Positions 51,836 through 59,349 of a stretch of DNA of 64,000 nucleotides are shown here, in pieces (position 1 is the stretch's first letter; each line of letters begins with the position of its first letter). A model generated the notes under the pieces. That model had not been told where the DNA came from. It did not search any database and saw only the letters and a list, made by a program, of their open reading frames with translations. The DNA is from Arthrobacter sp. MSA 4-2 (GTDB lineage: Bacteria; Actinomycetota; Actinomycetes; Actinomycetales; Micrococcaceae), in contig NZ_JAEKGC010000004.1 of assembly GCF_016405885.1 (NCBI RefSeq), forward strand, positions 1-64,000, given 5' to 3'. The translations under genes and the position numbers were made by a program.

Positions 51836-52861
51836 TCATCCGAAGAGGATTGCGGCCTCGTCGTAGCGGTGCTGCGGAACCCGCTTGAGCTTGCCGAGGG
51901 CGTCCTCGAACCCGACGTGGGCGATCTCGGTTCCGTGGAGGGAGACCATGGTGCCCCAGAGGCCCTCCGCCACGGAATCGACGGCGGCCATGCCCAGACG
52001 GGTCGCGAGGACCCGGTCGAAGGAGGAGGGAACCCCGCCGCGCTGGATGTGCCCCAGGATCGTCGCCCGGGTCTCGATGCCGGTGCGCGCTTCGATCTCC
52101 GGCGCCAGCTGGTCGGCGATGCCGCCCAGGCGGGGACGGCCAAAGGTATCGAGGCCGCGCTCCGAGTGGGGCTGTTCCATGTGGGAGGGCACGAAGCCTT
52201 CGGCAACCACGACCAGCGGCGCCCGGCCGCGTGCGTTGGCCTCGCTGACCCACCGGGCGATCTGTTCGATGCTCGTCTGCTGTTCGGGGATGAGGATGGC
52301 GTGGGCCCCGGAGGCCATGCCGGCGTGCAAGGCGATCCAGCCCACGTGGCGGCCCATGACCTCGGCAATCATGCACCGGCTGTGGGATTCCCCGGTGGTG
52401 CGCAGCCGGTCGATGGCCTCGGTGGCAATCTGTACCGCGGTGTCAAAGCCGAACGTGTAATCGGTGGCGTCGAGGTCGTTGTCGACGGTCTTGGGGACAC
52501 CAACGATCTTGAGCCCGGCATCGGTGAGGCGCTTGGCGGCGGCGAGCGTGCCCTCGCCCCCGATGGCCACCATGGCGTCAATGCCCAGGCGGTCCATCGT
52601 GGCCTTGATGGCCTCCGGCCCCCCGTTGCCGTCGAAGGGGTTGGTCCGGGAGGTGCCGAGGATGGTGCCGCCCTGCTTCGAGATGCCGCGCACGTCGTGG
52701 CGCTGGAGTTCCATCACATCGCCCTCGACCACGCCGCGCCAGCCGTCGCGGAAGCCGACGAACTCCTGGCCGTGGACCTTGATTCCCTTGAGGACCGCCC
52801 CCCGGATCACAGCGTTCAGGCCTGGGCAGTCGCCGCCACTCGTGAGCATTCCGATTTTCAT
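51836..52861 (-). CDS. pfkA: ATP-dependent 6-phosphofructokinase
   Basis: The ATG at 52861 gives 341 residues. Motifs: 'MLTSGGDCPGLNAVIRG' (5-21), 'GGEGTLAAAKRL' (101-112) and 'GVPKTVDNDL' (121-130). By E. coli numbering these place Gly at 104 and Lys at 124. In actinomycetes the Gly104/Lys124 pair marks ATP-dependent enzymes, whereas Asp104 marks the pyrophosphate type. 'HVGWIALHAGMASGAHAILIPE' follows near residue 174. It commits fructose-6-phosphate to glycolysis. The gene is alone and divergent from the carotenoid genes. Confidence 0.95.
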   Translation of the reverse strand: MKIGMLTSGGDCPGLNAVIRGAVLKGIKVHGQEFVGFRDGWRGVVEGDVMELQRHDVRGISKQGGTILGTSRTNPFDGNGGPEAIKATMDRLGIDAMVAIGGEGTLAAAKRLTDAGLKIVGVPKTVDNDLDATDYTFGFDTAVQIATEAIDRLRTTGESHSRCMIAEVMGRHVGWIALHAGMASGAHAILIPEQQTSIEQIARWVSEANARGRAPLVVVAEGFVPSHMEQPHSERGLDTFGRPRLGGIADQLAPEIEARTGIETRATILGHIQRGGVPSSFDRVLATRLGMAAVDSVAEGLWGTMVSLHGTEIAHVGFEDALGKLKRVPQHRYDEAAILFG

Positions 52862-53077
52862 AGGGGTGTGTTCCTTCAGCTGGGTTGACGGTTCATCGCA
52901 GAGCGCGCCGTCGAGCTCAACTATGATTCTAGACACACGGGAACGGACACCGACGCACTCTTCGGCCGTGGTGGCCCGTAGTGTTGGGAAAGCGCCAGCG
53001 GCCGCGCGGCCGCACGCACGGCCGGGCGAGGTCCGGCCCGGCGGTTTCAGCCCGAACTCAAACCAAGGAGGACCCGC

Positions 53078-53944
53078 GTGCCCCGATCAGGGTTGCTGGC
53101 CGCACCGTCCCGGATGGTTGCCATTTCGCGGCCCGTGCTGTGGATCAACACCCTGGGCACCGGCGCGGTGGGCATGTGGCTCGCCGGCGAGCTGTGGGAT
53201 CCGGGGGCGCTGGCGCTGCTGATCTGGCTGACCCTGCCCTTCAACCTGCTGATCTACGGCGTCAACGACATCTTCGACCAGGACACCGATGCGCTGAACC
53301 CGCGCAAGGGATCGCTCGAGGGCGCGCGCATCCGGGCCGCGGAGGTCCGCTCCATCTGGACCTGGGTGGCCGCCACGAACCTCCCGTTCCTCGCCTGGTT
53401 CCTGGTAACCCTGCCGTGGCCGGCCCTGGCCTGGATCGGCCTGTACGCGGCGGTGTTCATCGCCTATTCCGCCCCGCCGCCGCGCTTCAAGGCCCGTCCG
53501 TACCTCGATTCGCTCAGCAACGCCGCCTACGCCTTTCCCCTGGTCTTCGTCCCGCTCGCGCTCGGCGCCGCGCCCCTCTGGCCCGCCGCCGTCGGCCTGA
53601 TGGCCTGGAGCGCCGCCAAGCACACCTTCGACGCCGTCCAGGACATCGGGGAGGACCGTGCGGCCGGGATCACGACGACGGCGGTGCGCCTGGGCGCGCG
53701 CGGCGTCGTTGGCTGGAGCGGGTTCTGGTGGGCCCTCTCCACGGTCTGCTTCGCACTGGTGAGCCTGCCCGTGGCCATCGTGAGCGGCGGGATCGCCGGT
53801 TGGCTGCTCGTCTCGCTCCTGCGCTCGCCGTCCCCGGCAACCGGGCACCGGCTCTACCGGTACTCCATCGCCTTCCCGTATGTCGCGGGCACCGTGGCAG
53901 GGGTGCAGCTCACCGGGTCGCTGCTGCTGGGGATCTACCGGTGA
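53078..53944 (+). CDS. UbiA-family prenyltransferase (probable carotenoid/lycopene elongase)
   Basis: The 288-residue GTG-started protein has AAGGAGG upstream and nine or so membrane helices. The first Asp-rich motif is 'NDIFDQDTDALN' (63-74) and the second is 'DAVQDIGEDRAAG' near 186-198, both needed for Mg-prenyl pyrophosphate binding. UbiA-type proteins such as haloarchaeal LyeJ add C5 units to lycopene in C50 carotenoid synthesis. The coupled desaturase gene and the CruF-like gene opposite support this role over quinone or heme synthesis. Its stop overlaps the next GTG. Confidence 0.82.
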   Translation: MPRSGLLAAPSRMVAISRPVLWINTLGTGAVGMWLAGELWDPGALALLIWLTLPFNLLIYGVNDIFDQDTDALNPRKGSLEGARIRAAEVRSIWTWVAATNLPFLAWFLVTLPWPALAWIGLYAAVFIAYSAPPPRFKARPYLDSLSNAAYAFPLVFVPLALGAAPLWPAAVGLMAWSAAKHTFDAVQDIGEDRAAGITTTAVRLGARGVVGWSGFWWALSTVCFALVSLPVAIVSGGIAGWLLVSLLRSPSPATGHRLYRYSIAFPYVAGTVAGVQLTGSLLLGIYR

Positions 53945-55374
53945 GCCGGATCGTCGTCGTGGGCGGAGGCATCGGGTCCCTGGCGGCCGCCGCCCTCCTC
54001 GGCGCCGCCGGGCACGCGGTGACCGTGCTGGAGGGCGGGGCCACCCTGGGCGGGAAGAGCCGGCGCGTTGAGGTTGCCGGGCAGCGCATGGACACCGGAC
54101 CCTCGCTGTTCACCTTTCCGGGAGTCTGGGAGGAACTGCTCCGCCGCATCGACGCCCTCACCGGCAGAGCGCCCGGCAGCGCCGCCGGCACCGCCGGGCT
54201 CGAACTCGTTCGGCTCACCGAGGTGGGAACGTACTCCTTCCGGGGTGAGGCCTGCAGCCTTCCGGTGCCGCCCGGCCACCCCTGGCATGCTGCCTGGGAA
54301 CGGTTCGCTGCGCTGCACGGGGGCCTCGGGCCGGAGGTCACCACGCTGCTGACGACCCCTCCGCTCGAACGCGCCGCGTATCCCGCGCTCACCCGGCTCG
54401 CCCGGCTGTACGGTGGCCGCCTCACCACCCGCAGCTACCTGGACAGCCTGCCGTGGCTCCCGGAGGGGCTCCGGGAGGTCATCGCGATCCATACCCTCAA
54501 CGCCGGGGTCAGTCCCACCCGGACGCCCGCGCTGTATGCGAGCATGCCTGCGGTCATGGCCCAGGACGGTGTCTGGGTGCCCCGGGGCGGGGTGTATGAG
54601 CTGGTGCTGGCGCTGGAGCGGCTGGCGGTGGACGCCGGGGTGGAGATCTCCACGGGGGAGCCGGTGGGGAGGATCAGGCGGGGCAGCGTGAGCACGGCCC
54701 GGGGGACCTACCCTGCGGACGCCGTCGTCGCCGGCGTCGATGCGCAGCGGGTGGCCGGGCTGCTTACCGGCCGGCCGCCGCGGACGCCGCGGAGGCTTTC
54801 CTGCTCGGCCGTGGGACTGTATGCGGTGCTGGACCGGCCGCTGCCCGAGGGGACCCCCCGGCACAGCGTGATCCTGCCCGATTCCCCGGGGGAGCTGTAC
54901 TCCGCGTTGGAGGCCGGGGCGGAACCGGGGCAGACCATGGCCTTCGCGAACTACTATCCGGCGGGCGAGGTGTACCCGAACGCGGCCCCGACGCTTGCCC
55001 TTCTGCTGACCAGCCCGGCGAACGGCCGGGCCTACGCGATGGACGACCGGTTCATCGCCGGGGAGGTCGACCGGGTCTCGCAGGCCCTCGGACTGCCGGA
55101 GCCCCTGGCCGGCTATCTGGGCGAACACCTCGTCCTCGACCCGGAGTATTTCAGCAAGGCCGGGTCGGCCGGAGGAGCGCTCTACGGGGCTGTCCACCCC
55201 GCATGGCTCAGCGGGCCGTTCCACGTTCCCGCCCCGTGGAGCCCCCGCCGGCCCTGGCTGTGGCGGGTAGGTGCCTCGGTGCATCCCGGCGGTGGACTGC
55301 CGGCGGTCCTGGGCGGGGCGATGATGTCCTCGGAACGGCTGCTGCGGTCGCTTACACGGCGCCGGCGGTCCTGA
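53941..55374 (+). CDS. Carotenoid desaturase, CrtI/CrtD family
   Basis: GTG at 53941 overlaps the prenyltransferase stop; the upstream open frame is a shadow. The 477-residue protein has the FAD site 'IVVVGGGIGSLAAAALLGAAGHAVTVLE' (4-31), 'GGKSRRVEVAGQRMDTGPSLFTFPGVWEELLRRI' near 38, 'VWVPRGGVYELVLALERLAVDAGVEI' near 198, and the C-terminal 'VGASVHPGGGLPAVLGGAMMSSE'. All are hallmarks of phytoene-desaturase-type enzymes. In the bacterioruberin pathway this would be the 3,4-desaturase (CrtD). A phytoene desaturase role is possible, but no crtB or crtE is near. Confidence 0.85.
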   Translation: MSRIVVVGGGIGSLAAAALLGAAGHAVTVLEGGATLGGKSRRVEVAGQRMDTGPSLFTFPGVWEELLRRIDALTGRAPGSAAGTAGLELVRLTEVGTYSFRGEACSLPVPPGHPWHAAWERFAALHGGLGPEVTTLLTTPPLERAAYPALTRLARLYGGRLTTRSYLDSLPWLPEGLREVIAIHTLNAGVSPTRTPALYASMPAVMAQDGVWVPRGGVYELVLALERLAVDAGVEISTGEPVGRIRRGSVSTARGTYPADAVVAGVDAQRVAGLLTGRPPRTPRRLSCSAVGLYAVLDRPLPEGTPRHSVILPDSPGELYSALEAGAEPGQTMAFANYYPAGEVYPNAAPTLALLLTSPANGRAYAMDDRFIAGEVDRVSQALGLPEPLAGYLGEHLVLDPEYFSKAGSAGGALYGAVHPAWLSGPFHVPAPWSPRRPWLWRVGASVHPGGGLPAVLGGAMMSSERLLRSLTRRRRS

Positions 55375-55414
55375 CCGGCACTCCGGATCAGGCCTGCCAG
55401 CCCGCCGATCAGGC

Positions 55415-56194
55415 CTACCGGGCGGCTGGAGCAGGCGCGGGGGCGGCGGCGAGCGCAATGCGGCGCCGCACCACGAAGGCGAGGAGCCCCGCCGCCAGCA
55501 GGGCGGGAAAAACCAGTGCGGAGAAGATGGACACGCCGAGCCAGAAACTGAGCGAGAGCAGCAGGCTGTCGAGCAGCCCGGGCCGGACGGGGCGGCGGGT
55601 GAGGCGCCGTCCACCCAGCAGGGTCAGGAGCGCCGCGGCGCACAGCCCGGACAGCAGCCAGCCGGCGTAGTTGCTCAGCGGTACCCCGTAGTAAGGTCCG
55701 CCGTCTGCCCAGATCCAGAACCGCAGCGAGACAGCACCGGGGTCGAGCACTCCGTCGACCAGGACCAGCAGCACCGCCGAGGCGATGATGGTCCGCAGGG
55801 CCGTCCACCGTCCCGCGAAGACCGCGACGGTTCCGATCACCAGCGGAACATAGGACAGCGGCAGCAGGAACGGCACCAGGCCGAAGGCCTTCGGCCCGAG
55901 GGGATCGCCGTAGGAGAAGTCCCCGTAGGGGAAACCGGTGGCCACGCCGACGCCCTCGATCAGGTAGCCGAAGACCGACACCGCGGCCAGTGCGGCCGCG
56001 GCCCGGGCCGGCCCCAGCTGCCGGACCAGGGCGATGAACGCGGGAAGCGCAATGAGGAGGTTGAAGAAGTAGGAGGCGGTCTCGGCCCCCGGGGTGTCCG
56101 GGAACCGGACGACGAAATACCCGGACACCAGCAGGAACAGGCAGGCGGCGGCGAGCAGGGGCGGGAAGCGGCGGGTTCTGGCGGGGTGCGGCAC
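55415..56194 (-). CDS. CruF-like carotenoid hydratase (DUF422 membrane protein)
   Basis: GTG at 56194 gives 259 residues; the longer frame to 56275 crosses a tandem repeat and a terminator and is doubted. About seven membrane helices carry the CruF signatures 'FGYLIEGVGVATGFPYGDFSYGD' near residue 78 and 'VDGVLDPGAVSLRFWIWADGGPYYGVPLSNYAGWLLSG' near 160. CruF adds water at the end of the carotenoid chain; in haloarchaea the homologue hydrates the C50 precursor of bacterioruberin. It converges with the desaturase gene, 40 bases away. Confidence 0.82.
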   Translation of the reverse strand: MPHPARTRRFPPLLAAACLFLLVSGYFVVRFPDTPGAETASYFFNLLIALPAFIALVRQLGPARAAAALAAVSVFGYLIEGVGVATGFPYGDFSYGDPLGPKAFGLVPFLLPLSYVPLVIGTVAVFAGRWTALRTIIASAVLLVLVDGVLDPGAVSLRFWIWADGGPYYGVPLSNYAGWLLSGLCAAALLTLLGGRRLTRRPVRPGLLDSLLLSLSFWLGVSIFSALVFPALLAAGLLAFVVRRRIALAAAPAPAPAAR

Positions 56195-56220
56195 CTGCCC
56201 ATCTTTGCAGGTCGGCCCGC

Positions 56221-56251
56221 CGTGGCGGTGCCGTTGCGTGGCGGTGCCGTT
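56221..56251 (+). repeat. 16-base tandem duplication upstream of the cruF-like gene
   Basis: CGTGGCGGTGCCGTT occurs at 56221-56235 and 56237-56251, with one G between. It lies between the cruF-like start and the rpmJ terminator. Confidence 0.7.
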
Positions 56252-56255
56252 AACG

Positions 56256-56292
56256 GCAGCGGCCGGCACGCTCAATGCGTGCCGGCCGCTGC
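56256..56292 (-). terminator. Terminator-like hairpin after rpmJ
   Basis: The arms GCAGCGGCCGGCACGC (56256-56271) and GCGTGCCGGCCGCTGC (56277-56292) are perfectly complementary over 16 bases with a five-base loop. It lies 11 bases after the L36 stop and before the cruF-like start, so it insulates the two minus-strand genes. There is no T-run. Confidence 0.8.
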
Positions 56293-56302
56293 GGGTGCCT
56301 GA

Positions 56303-56425
56303 TCAGCCCTGGCGGGCCTTGATCCGGGGGTTCTTCTTATTGATGACCATGGTGCGTCCGCGGCGGCGGACGATCTGACCACCGGGGATGGCCTTCAAGG
56401 CCCTGAGTGAATTGCGTACCTTCAT
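56303..56425 (-). CDS. rpmJ: 50S ribosomal protein L36, zinc-free (C-minus) paralogue
   Basis: The 40-residue product starts [16 protein letters not shown], has the basic block '[17 protein letters not shown]' and ends 'ARQG'. It matches the YkgO/L36-2 type. It has no Cys or His, so the zinc ribbon of ordinary L36 is missing. GGGAG lies upstream of the ATG. Such paralogues often replace the zinc-binding form when zinc is scarce and are commonly Zur-controlled; no Zur box was found here. The gene is shorter than usual annotation cut-offs. It is 54 bases downstream of the DUF4193 gene. Confidence 0.93.
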   Translation of the reverse strand: MKVRNSLRALKAIPGGQIVRRRGRTMVINKKNPRIKARQG

Positions 56426-56479
56426 GATGTACTCCCTGCTGCTGGCGTGGACGAATGGTGCTGGGTGCGGGGGACCGGC

Positions 56480-56785
56480 TCAGCTCTCGCACTCGGAGCA
56501 ATACATCGCTCCGTTGTGCTCACGGGCAAGCTGGCTCCGGTGTCGGACCAGGAAGCAGTTCATACAGGTGAATTCGTCCTGCTGCTGGGGGACGACCTGG
56601 ATCTGCAGCTCCTCGTGGGAGAGGTCCGCTCCAGGCAGTTCAAAGCCGTCCGCCAGGTCGCTTTCCTCAACGTCGATGACCGCCGTCTGCGAGTTGGCGC
56701 TGTGCTTGGCCTTGATCGCCTCAAGCGACTCGTTAACGGGCTGGTCCTCTTGGGCGACGCGTGGGGCGTCGTAATCGGTTGCCAT
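56480..56785 (-). CDS. DUF4193 zinc-ribbon protein
   Basis: The 101-residue protein has an acidic N-terminus ('MATDYDAPRVAQEDQPVNESLEAIK') and a C-terminal four-cysteine ribbon, 'FTCMNCFLVRHRSQLAREHNGAMYCSECES', with CxxC and CxxC. This is DUF4193, a small protein found widely in actinobacteria. It resembles RNA-polymerase-binding ribbon proteins, but its function is not established. AAGGAG precedes the start. It shares a strand with rpmJ, and the two may be in one transcript. Confidence 0.9.
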   Translation of the reverse strand: MATDYDAPRVAQEDQPVNESLEAIKAKHSANSQTAVIDVEESDLADGFELPGADLSHEELQIQVVPQQQDEFTCMNCFLVRHRSQLAREHNGAMYCSECES

Positions 56786-56860
56786 AAAGTGCCTATTCTC
56801 CTTTTCACGAGACCAGGATTGACCTAACTCGTGCTCCCGATAACAGGCCGCGGCCTGCGT

Positions 56861-57451
56861 CTATTCCCGGACGGCGGCCGCACCGGAGGGCTCGAGGATG
56901 CGCTGGTAGAGCCGGTGGTCCTGCCACCGTCCGGCGATGCTGAGGTACGCCCGGGCCACTCCGATCTCCTCGAACCCCGCCCGGTCCAGCACCCGCTGGG
57001 AAGCGGTGTTGAGCGGGAGGGTCGCCGCCTGCAGGCGGTGCAGCCCCAGGACATCCCGCGCTGCCGCCACCGCGAAGGCGACGGCGGCCGAGCCGATCCC
57101 GCGCCCGGTCAACTCCGAATCCACCCAGTACCCCAGGTGGCCGTTGAGGAAGGGGCCGCGCACGATCCCGGTGATGGTGACCGTCCCGACGACCTGCCCG
57201 TTCCGGAGCAGGACCCATGGCACCTCCGAACCGGCCTCGACGAGGGCGGCTTTCGCGTCGATTACCTCCCGCTGACCCGCGGGGGTGAAGAACCGGCCGG
57301 AGCGCGCGGGCTCCCAGGGCGCCAGGTGGTCCCGGTTGCGGCTGTACGCGGCGGCAAGGCGCTCGGCGTCCGAGCTATGCAATGGGGCCACGTCGACGCC
57401 GCCGGTCAGCCGGACGCCGCCGGTCAGGCGGGCGGCCTCCCGGGGCCTCAC
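56861..57451 (-). CDS. RimJ/RimL-type GNAT acetyltransferase
   Basis: The GTG at 57451 overlaps the tetR stop (GTGA) and gives 196 residues; the longer frame is less likely. The GNAT core has 'RDHLAPWEPARSGRFF', 'VVGTVTITGIVRGPFLNGHLGYWVDSELTGRGIGSAAVAFAVAAARDVLGLHRLQAATLPLNTASQRVLDRAGFEEIG'. This is the RimJ/RimL branch that acetylates the N-terminus of proteins or small amines. It appears to be translated with the TetR repressor, so it may belong to that regulon. Confidence 0.83.
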   Translation of the reverse strand: MRPREAARLTGGVRLTGGVDVAPLHSSDAERLAAAYSRNRDHLAPWEPARSGRFFTPAGQREVIDAKAALVEAGSEVPWVLLRNGQVVGTVTITGIVRGPFLNGHLGYWVDSELTGRGIGSAAVAFAVAAARDVLGLHRLQAATLPLNTASQRVLDRAGFEEIGVARAYLSIAGRWQDHRLYQRILEPSGAAAVRE

Positions 57452-58056
57452 GTGGCAGGAGCGGGTTGGAGTCCGAGGAGGGCGAGGCTGTTCTGCCACA
57501 GGGCATCGAGCTGGCCAGGATCGTTGAACAGCTTGGCGAAGAGAACCATCCCTTCGATCTGCGCGACGATCGACCTGGCCGTGCCGCGGGGGTCGACTCC
57601 TGCGAATTCCCCGGCAGCGGCGCCCTCCCGGACAGTGGCCTCGATGAGGTCGATCTGTTCCTCGAAGATCTGCTGCAGGCGTTCCCGGACCGGGTTATCC
57701 TGCGCGCTGACTTCAAGGGCAAGATTGCCGAAAAGGCACCCAGTGACCGAGCCCGTTCCCTTCAGCGCCGTCGTCTGCACCTCCGCCGTGGCGAGAAACA
57801 GCTTCCGCAGGCGGTCGAGGGCGGGCTCCGAGGAGGTGAGGATGCCCGACCACTGGGCACCCTGCTTGATCCAGTGCGCATTGATCACTTCGAGGGCGAG
57901 CGCCTGCTTCGACGGGAAGAAGTGGTAGAAGCTCCCCTTCGGTACGCCGGCCGCTGCGCAGATCTCGGCAACTCCGATCGAAGCATAGGCGCGCTGCTGG
58001 AAGAGCGCCGTGCCGGCATCGAGGATTCTTTGGTGCGCGTCTGATTTTCGTCCCAT
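57448..58056 (-). CDS. TetR-family repressor
   Basis: The ATG at 58056 gives 202 residues. The N-terminal helix-turn-helix reads 'QRAYASIGVAEICAAAGVPKGSFYHFFPSKQALALEV' (21-57). The C-terminal ligand domain is typical of the family, with 'GCLFGNLALEVSAQDNPVRERLQQIFEEQIDLIEATVREG' in the middle, as in the TetR_C group of LmrA/YxaF-like repressors. It is divergent from the SDR gene. Probable operators lie between the two genes and upstream of the hydrolase gene at 60530. A TATAAT box for this gene is readable on the minus strand just upstream. Confidence 0.9.
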   Translation of the reverse strand: MGRKSDAHQRILDAGTALFQQRAYASIGVAEICAAAGVPKGSFYHFFPSKQALALEVINAHWIKQGAQWSGILTSSEPALDRLRKLFLATAEVQTTALKGTGSVTGCLFGNLALEVSAQDNPVRERLQQIFEEQIDLIEATVREGAAAGEFAGVDPRGTARSIVAQIEGMVLFAKLFNDPGQLDALWQNSLALLGLQPAPAT

Positions 58057-58057
58057 G

Positions 58058-58115
58058 TTGCAATTATAAGACCAGTCGGCTATAACTGTGTACTCGGTAG
58101 TTGACCGATCGTCTA
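58058..58115 (+). promoter_or_regulatory. SDR promoter with TetR operator candidates
   Basis: TTGCAA (58058-58063) and TATAAC (58081-58086), 17 bases apart, form a strong sigma-70-type promoter. AGACCAGTCGGC lies in the spacer. GACCGATCGTCTA (58103-58115) lies downstream of the expected start site. The latter is shared, with two changes, by the promoter at 60458-60514. On the minus strand, TATAAT (58063-58068) may serve tetR. Confidence 0.65.
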
Positions 58116-58131
58116 CAGAAAGCTGCACACT

Positions 58132-58839
58132 ATGGAATTTCGCAAAGTCGCCGTCGTCACCGGGGGATCACAGGGTATCGGGGAAGGGCTCGCCGCAGCC
58201 CTGCGCAACATCGGCTATGCCGTCGTGGCAAACTCCCGTTCCATCGCCCCCGCCGACGAGCCCGACTTCGTGACCGTCGCCGGTGACATCTCGGATCCCG
58301 CCGTCGCGGAGAAGGTCGTCGCCACGGCAATCGAGAAGTTCGGCCGCATCGACACGCTCGTGAACAACGCCGGCATCTTCGTCGGGAAGCCCTTCACCGA
58401 GTACACCAAGGAGGACTACGACCGGGTGGTGCAGGTGAACCTCGGCGGGTTCTTCTACGTGACCCAGCAGGCGATTTCCCGGATGCTCGAGCAGGGCTCC
58501 GGACACGTAGTGAATGTGACCACAACCCTGGTCGAGTACGCGAACTCGGGCCTTCCCTCCGCCCTGGCCAACCTCACCAAGGGCGGCGTCTCCTCGGTCA
58601 CCAAGTCGCTAGCCGTCGAATATGCGGGCCGCGGAATCCGCGTCAACGCCGTCTCCCCGGGGCACATCAAGACCCCGCTGCACGCCGGACACGACCACGA
58701 CGAACTCGCGGGCCAGCACCCGATCGGCCGGATGGGCACCGTCGAGGACATCGCCAAGGGCGTCCTCTACCTGGAGCAGGCCCCCTTCGTCACCGGCGAG
58801 GTCCTCCACGTCGACGGCGGCCAGAGCGCCGGCAGCTAG
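58132..58839 (+). CDS. SDR-family protein lacking the catalytic tyrosine
   Basis: The 235-residue Rossmann protein has the cofactor loop 'VVTGGSQGIGEGLAAAL' (8-24), 'AGDIS' near 50, 'VNNAGIF' (77-83), and the C-terminal 'IRVNAVSPGHIKTPLHAGHDHDE'. Lys150 of the expected YxxxK motif is present, but the tyrosine position is Ala146 ('SALANLTK'). The usual catalytic serine, about 13 residues before it, also seems to be replaced. It may be an unusual SDR subfamily, a binding protein, or an enzyme with different chemistry. It follows the TetR-controlled promoter. Confidence 0.85.
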   Translation: MEFRKVAVVTGGSQGIGEGLAAALRNIGYAVVANSRSIAPADEPDFVTVAGDISDPAVAEKVVATAIEKFGRIDTLVNNAGIFVGKPFTEYTKEDYDRVVQVNLGGFFYVTQQAISRMLEQGSGHVVNVTTTLVEYANSGLPSALANLTKGGVSSVTKSLAVEYAGRGIRVNAVSPGHIKTPLHAGHDHDELAGQHPIGRMGTVEDIAKGVLYLEQAPFVTGEVLHVDGGQSAGS

Positions 58840-58926
58840 GTTTCCTGGAGCGGGCCGCGCTCCCGCTCCCGCTCCTGCACCGACAGGGACACCGGAGGTG
58901 TCCGCACTCAAATTGAAGGACAAGAC

Positions 58927-59334
58927 ATGGAAACGTCTGGAATCGAAGTACCTGAAGCGAACGCCTCGGACGCCGGCACACTCGGTATCGTCAATACGGT
59001 CTTCACCGCCTGGGCAAACGGGATCCGGGACCACCGGCCCGAGGAGGTGGCCTCCCAGTTCACCGAGGATGCCCTCTTCCAGGGCTTCGACAGGGATCAC
59101 GGGATCGGCCGTCCTGCCATCATCGCCTACTACGACAAGCAGCCGGCCGGGCTGCAGGCCGACTTCCGGATCCTCCAGCACCGCCGGCTGTCGGTAGACG
59201 TCCTCGTGGCCTACGCCGACGTCGACTTCTCGTTCCTTGACGGCCGGGTAATTCCGGTCCATCTGACGGTGGTGCTGCAGCGAACCGGCGGAAGCTGGCT
59301 CATCAGCCACTACCACGTCTCGAAGATCCAGTAG
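58927..59334 (+). CDS. SnoaL/NTF2-like small protein (SgcJ/EcaC type)
   Basis: The 135-residue protein has the NTF2-like cone fold: 'TVFTAWANGIRDHRPEEVASQFTEDALFQGFDRDHGIGRPAIIAYYDKQP' with the early acidic and aromatic residues, then four strands 'LQADFRILQHRRLSVDVLVAYADVDFSFLDG' and 'VHLTVVLQRTGGSWLISHYHVSK'. SgcJ/EcaC-type members act as small-molecule isomerases, hydrolases or binding proteins. It lies 87 bases after the SDR gene, probably in the same transcript. It converges with the monooxygenase gene, 15 bases away. Confidence 0.8.
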   Translation: METSGIEVPEANASDAGTLGIVNTVFTAWANGIRDHRPEEVASQFTEDALFQGFDRDHGIGRPAIIAYYDKQPAGLQADFRILQHRRLSVDVLVAYADVDFSFLDGRVIPVHLTVVLQRTGGSWLISHYHVSKIQ

Positions 59335-59349
59335 GGTCCGGCCCCGCCG

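Noticed and set aside
53935-55614. A 559-codon minus-strand open frame
   Set aside because: It is the antisense of the CrtD-like gene, whose FAD motif and coupling to the prenyltransferase gene are clear.
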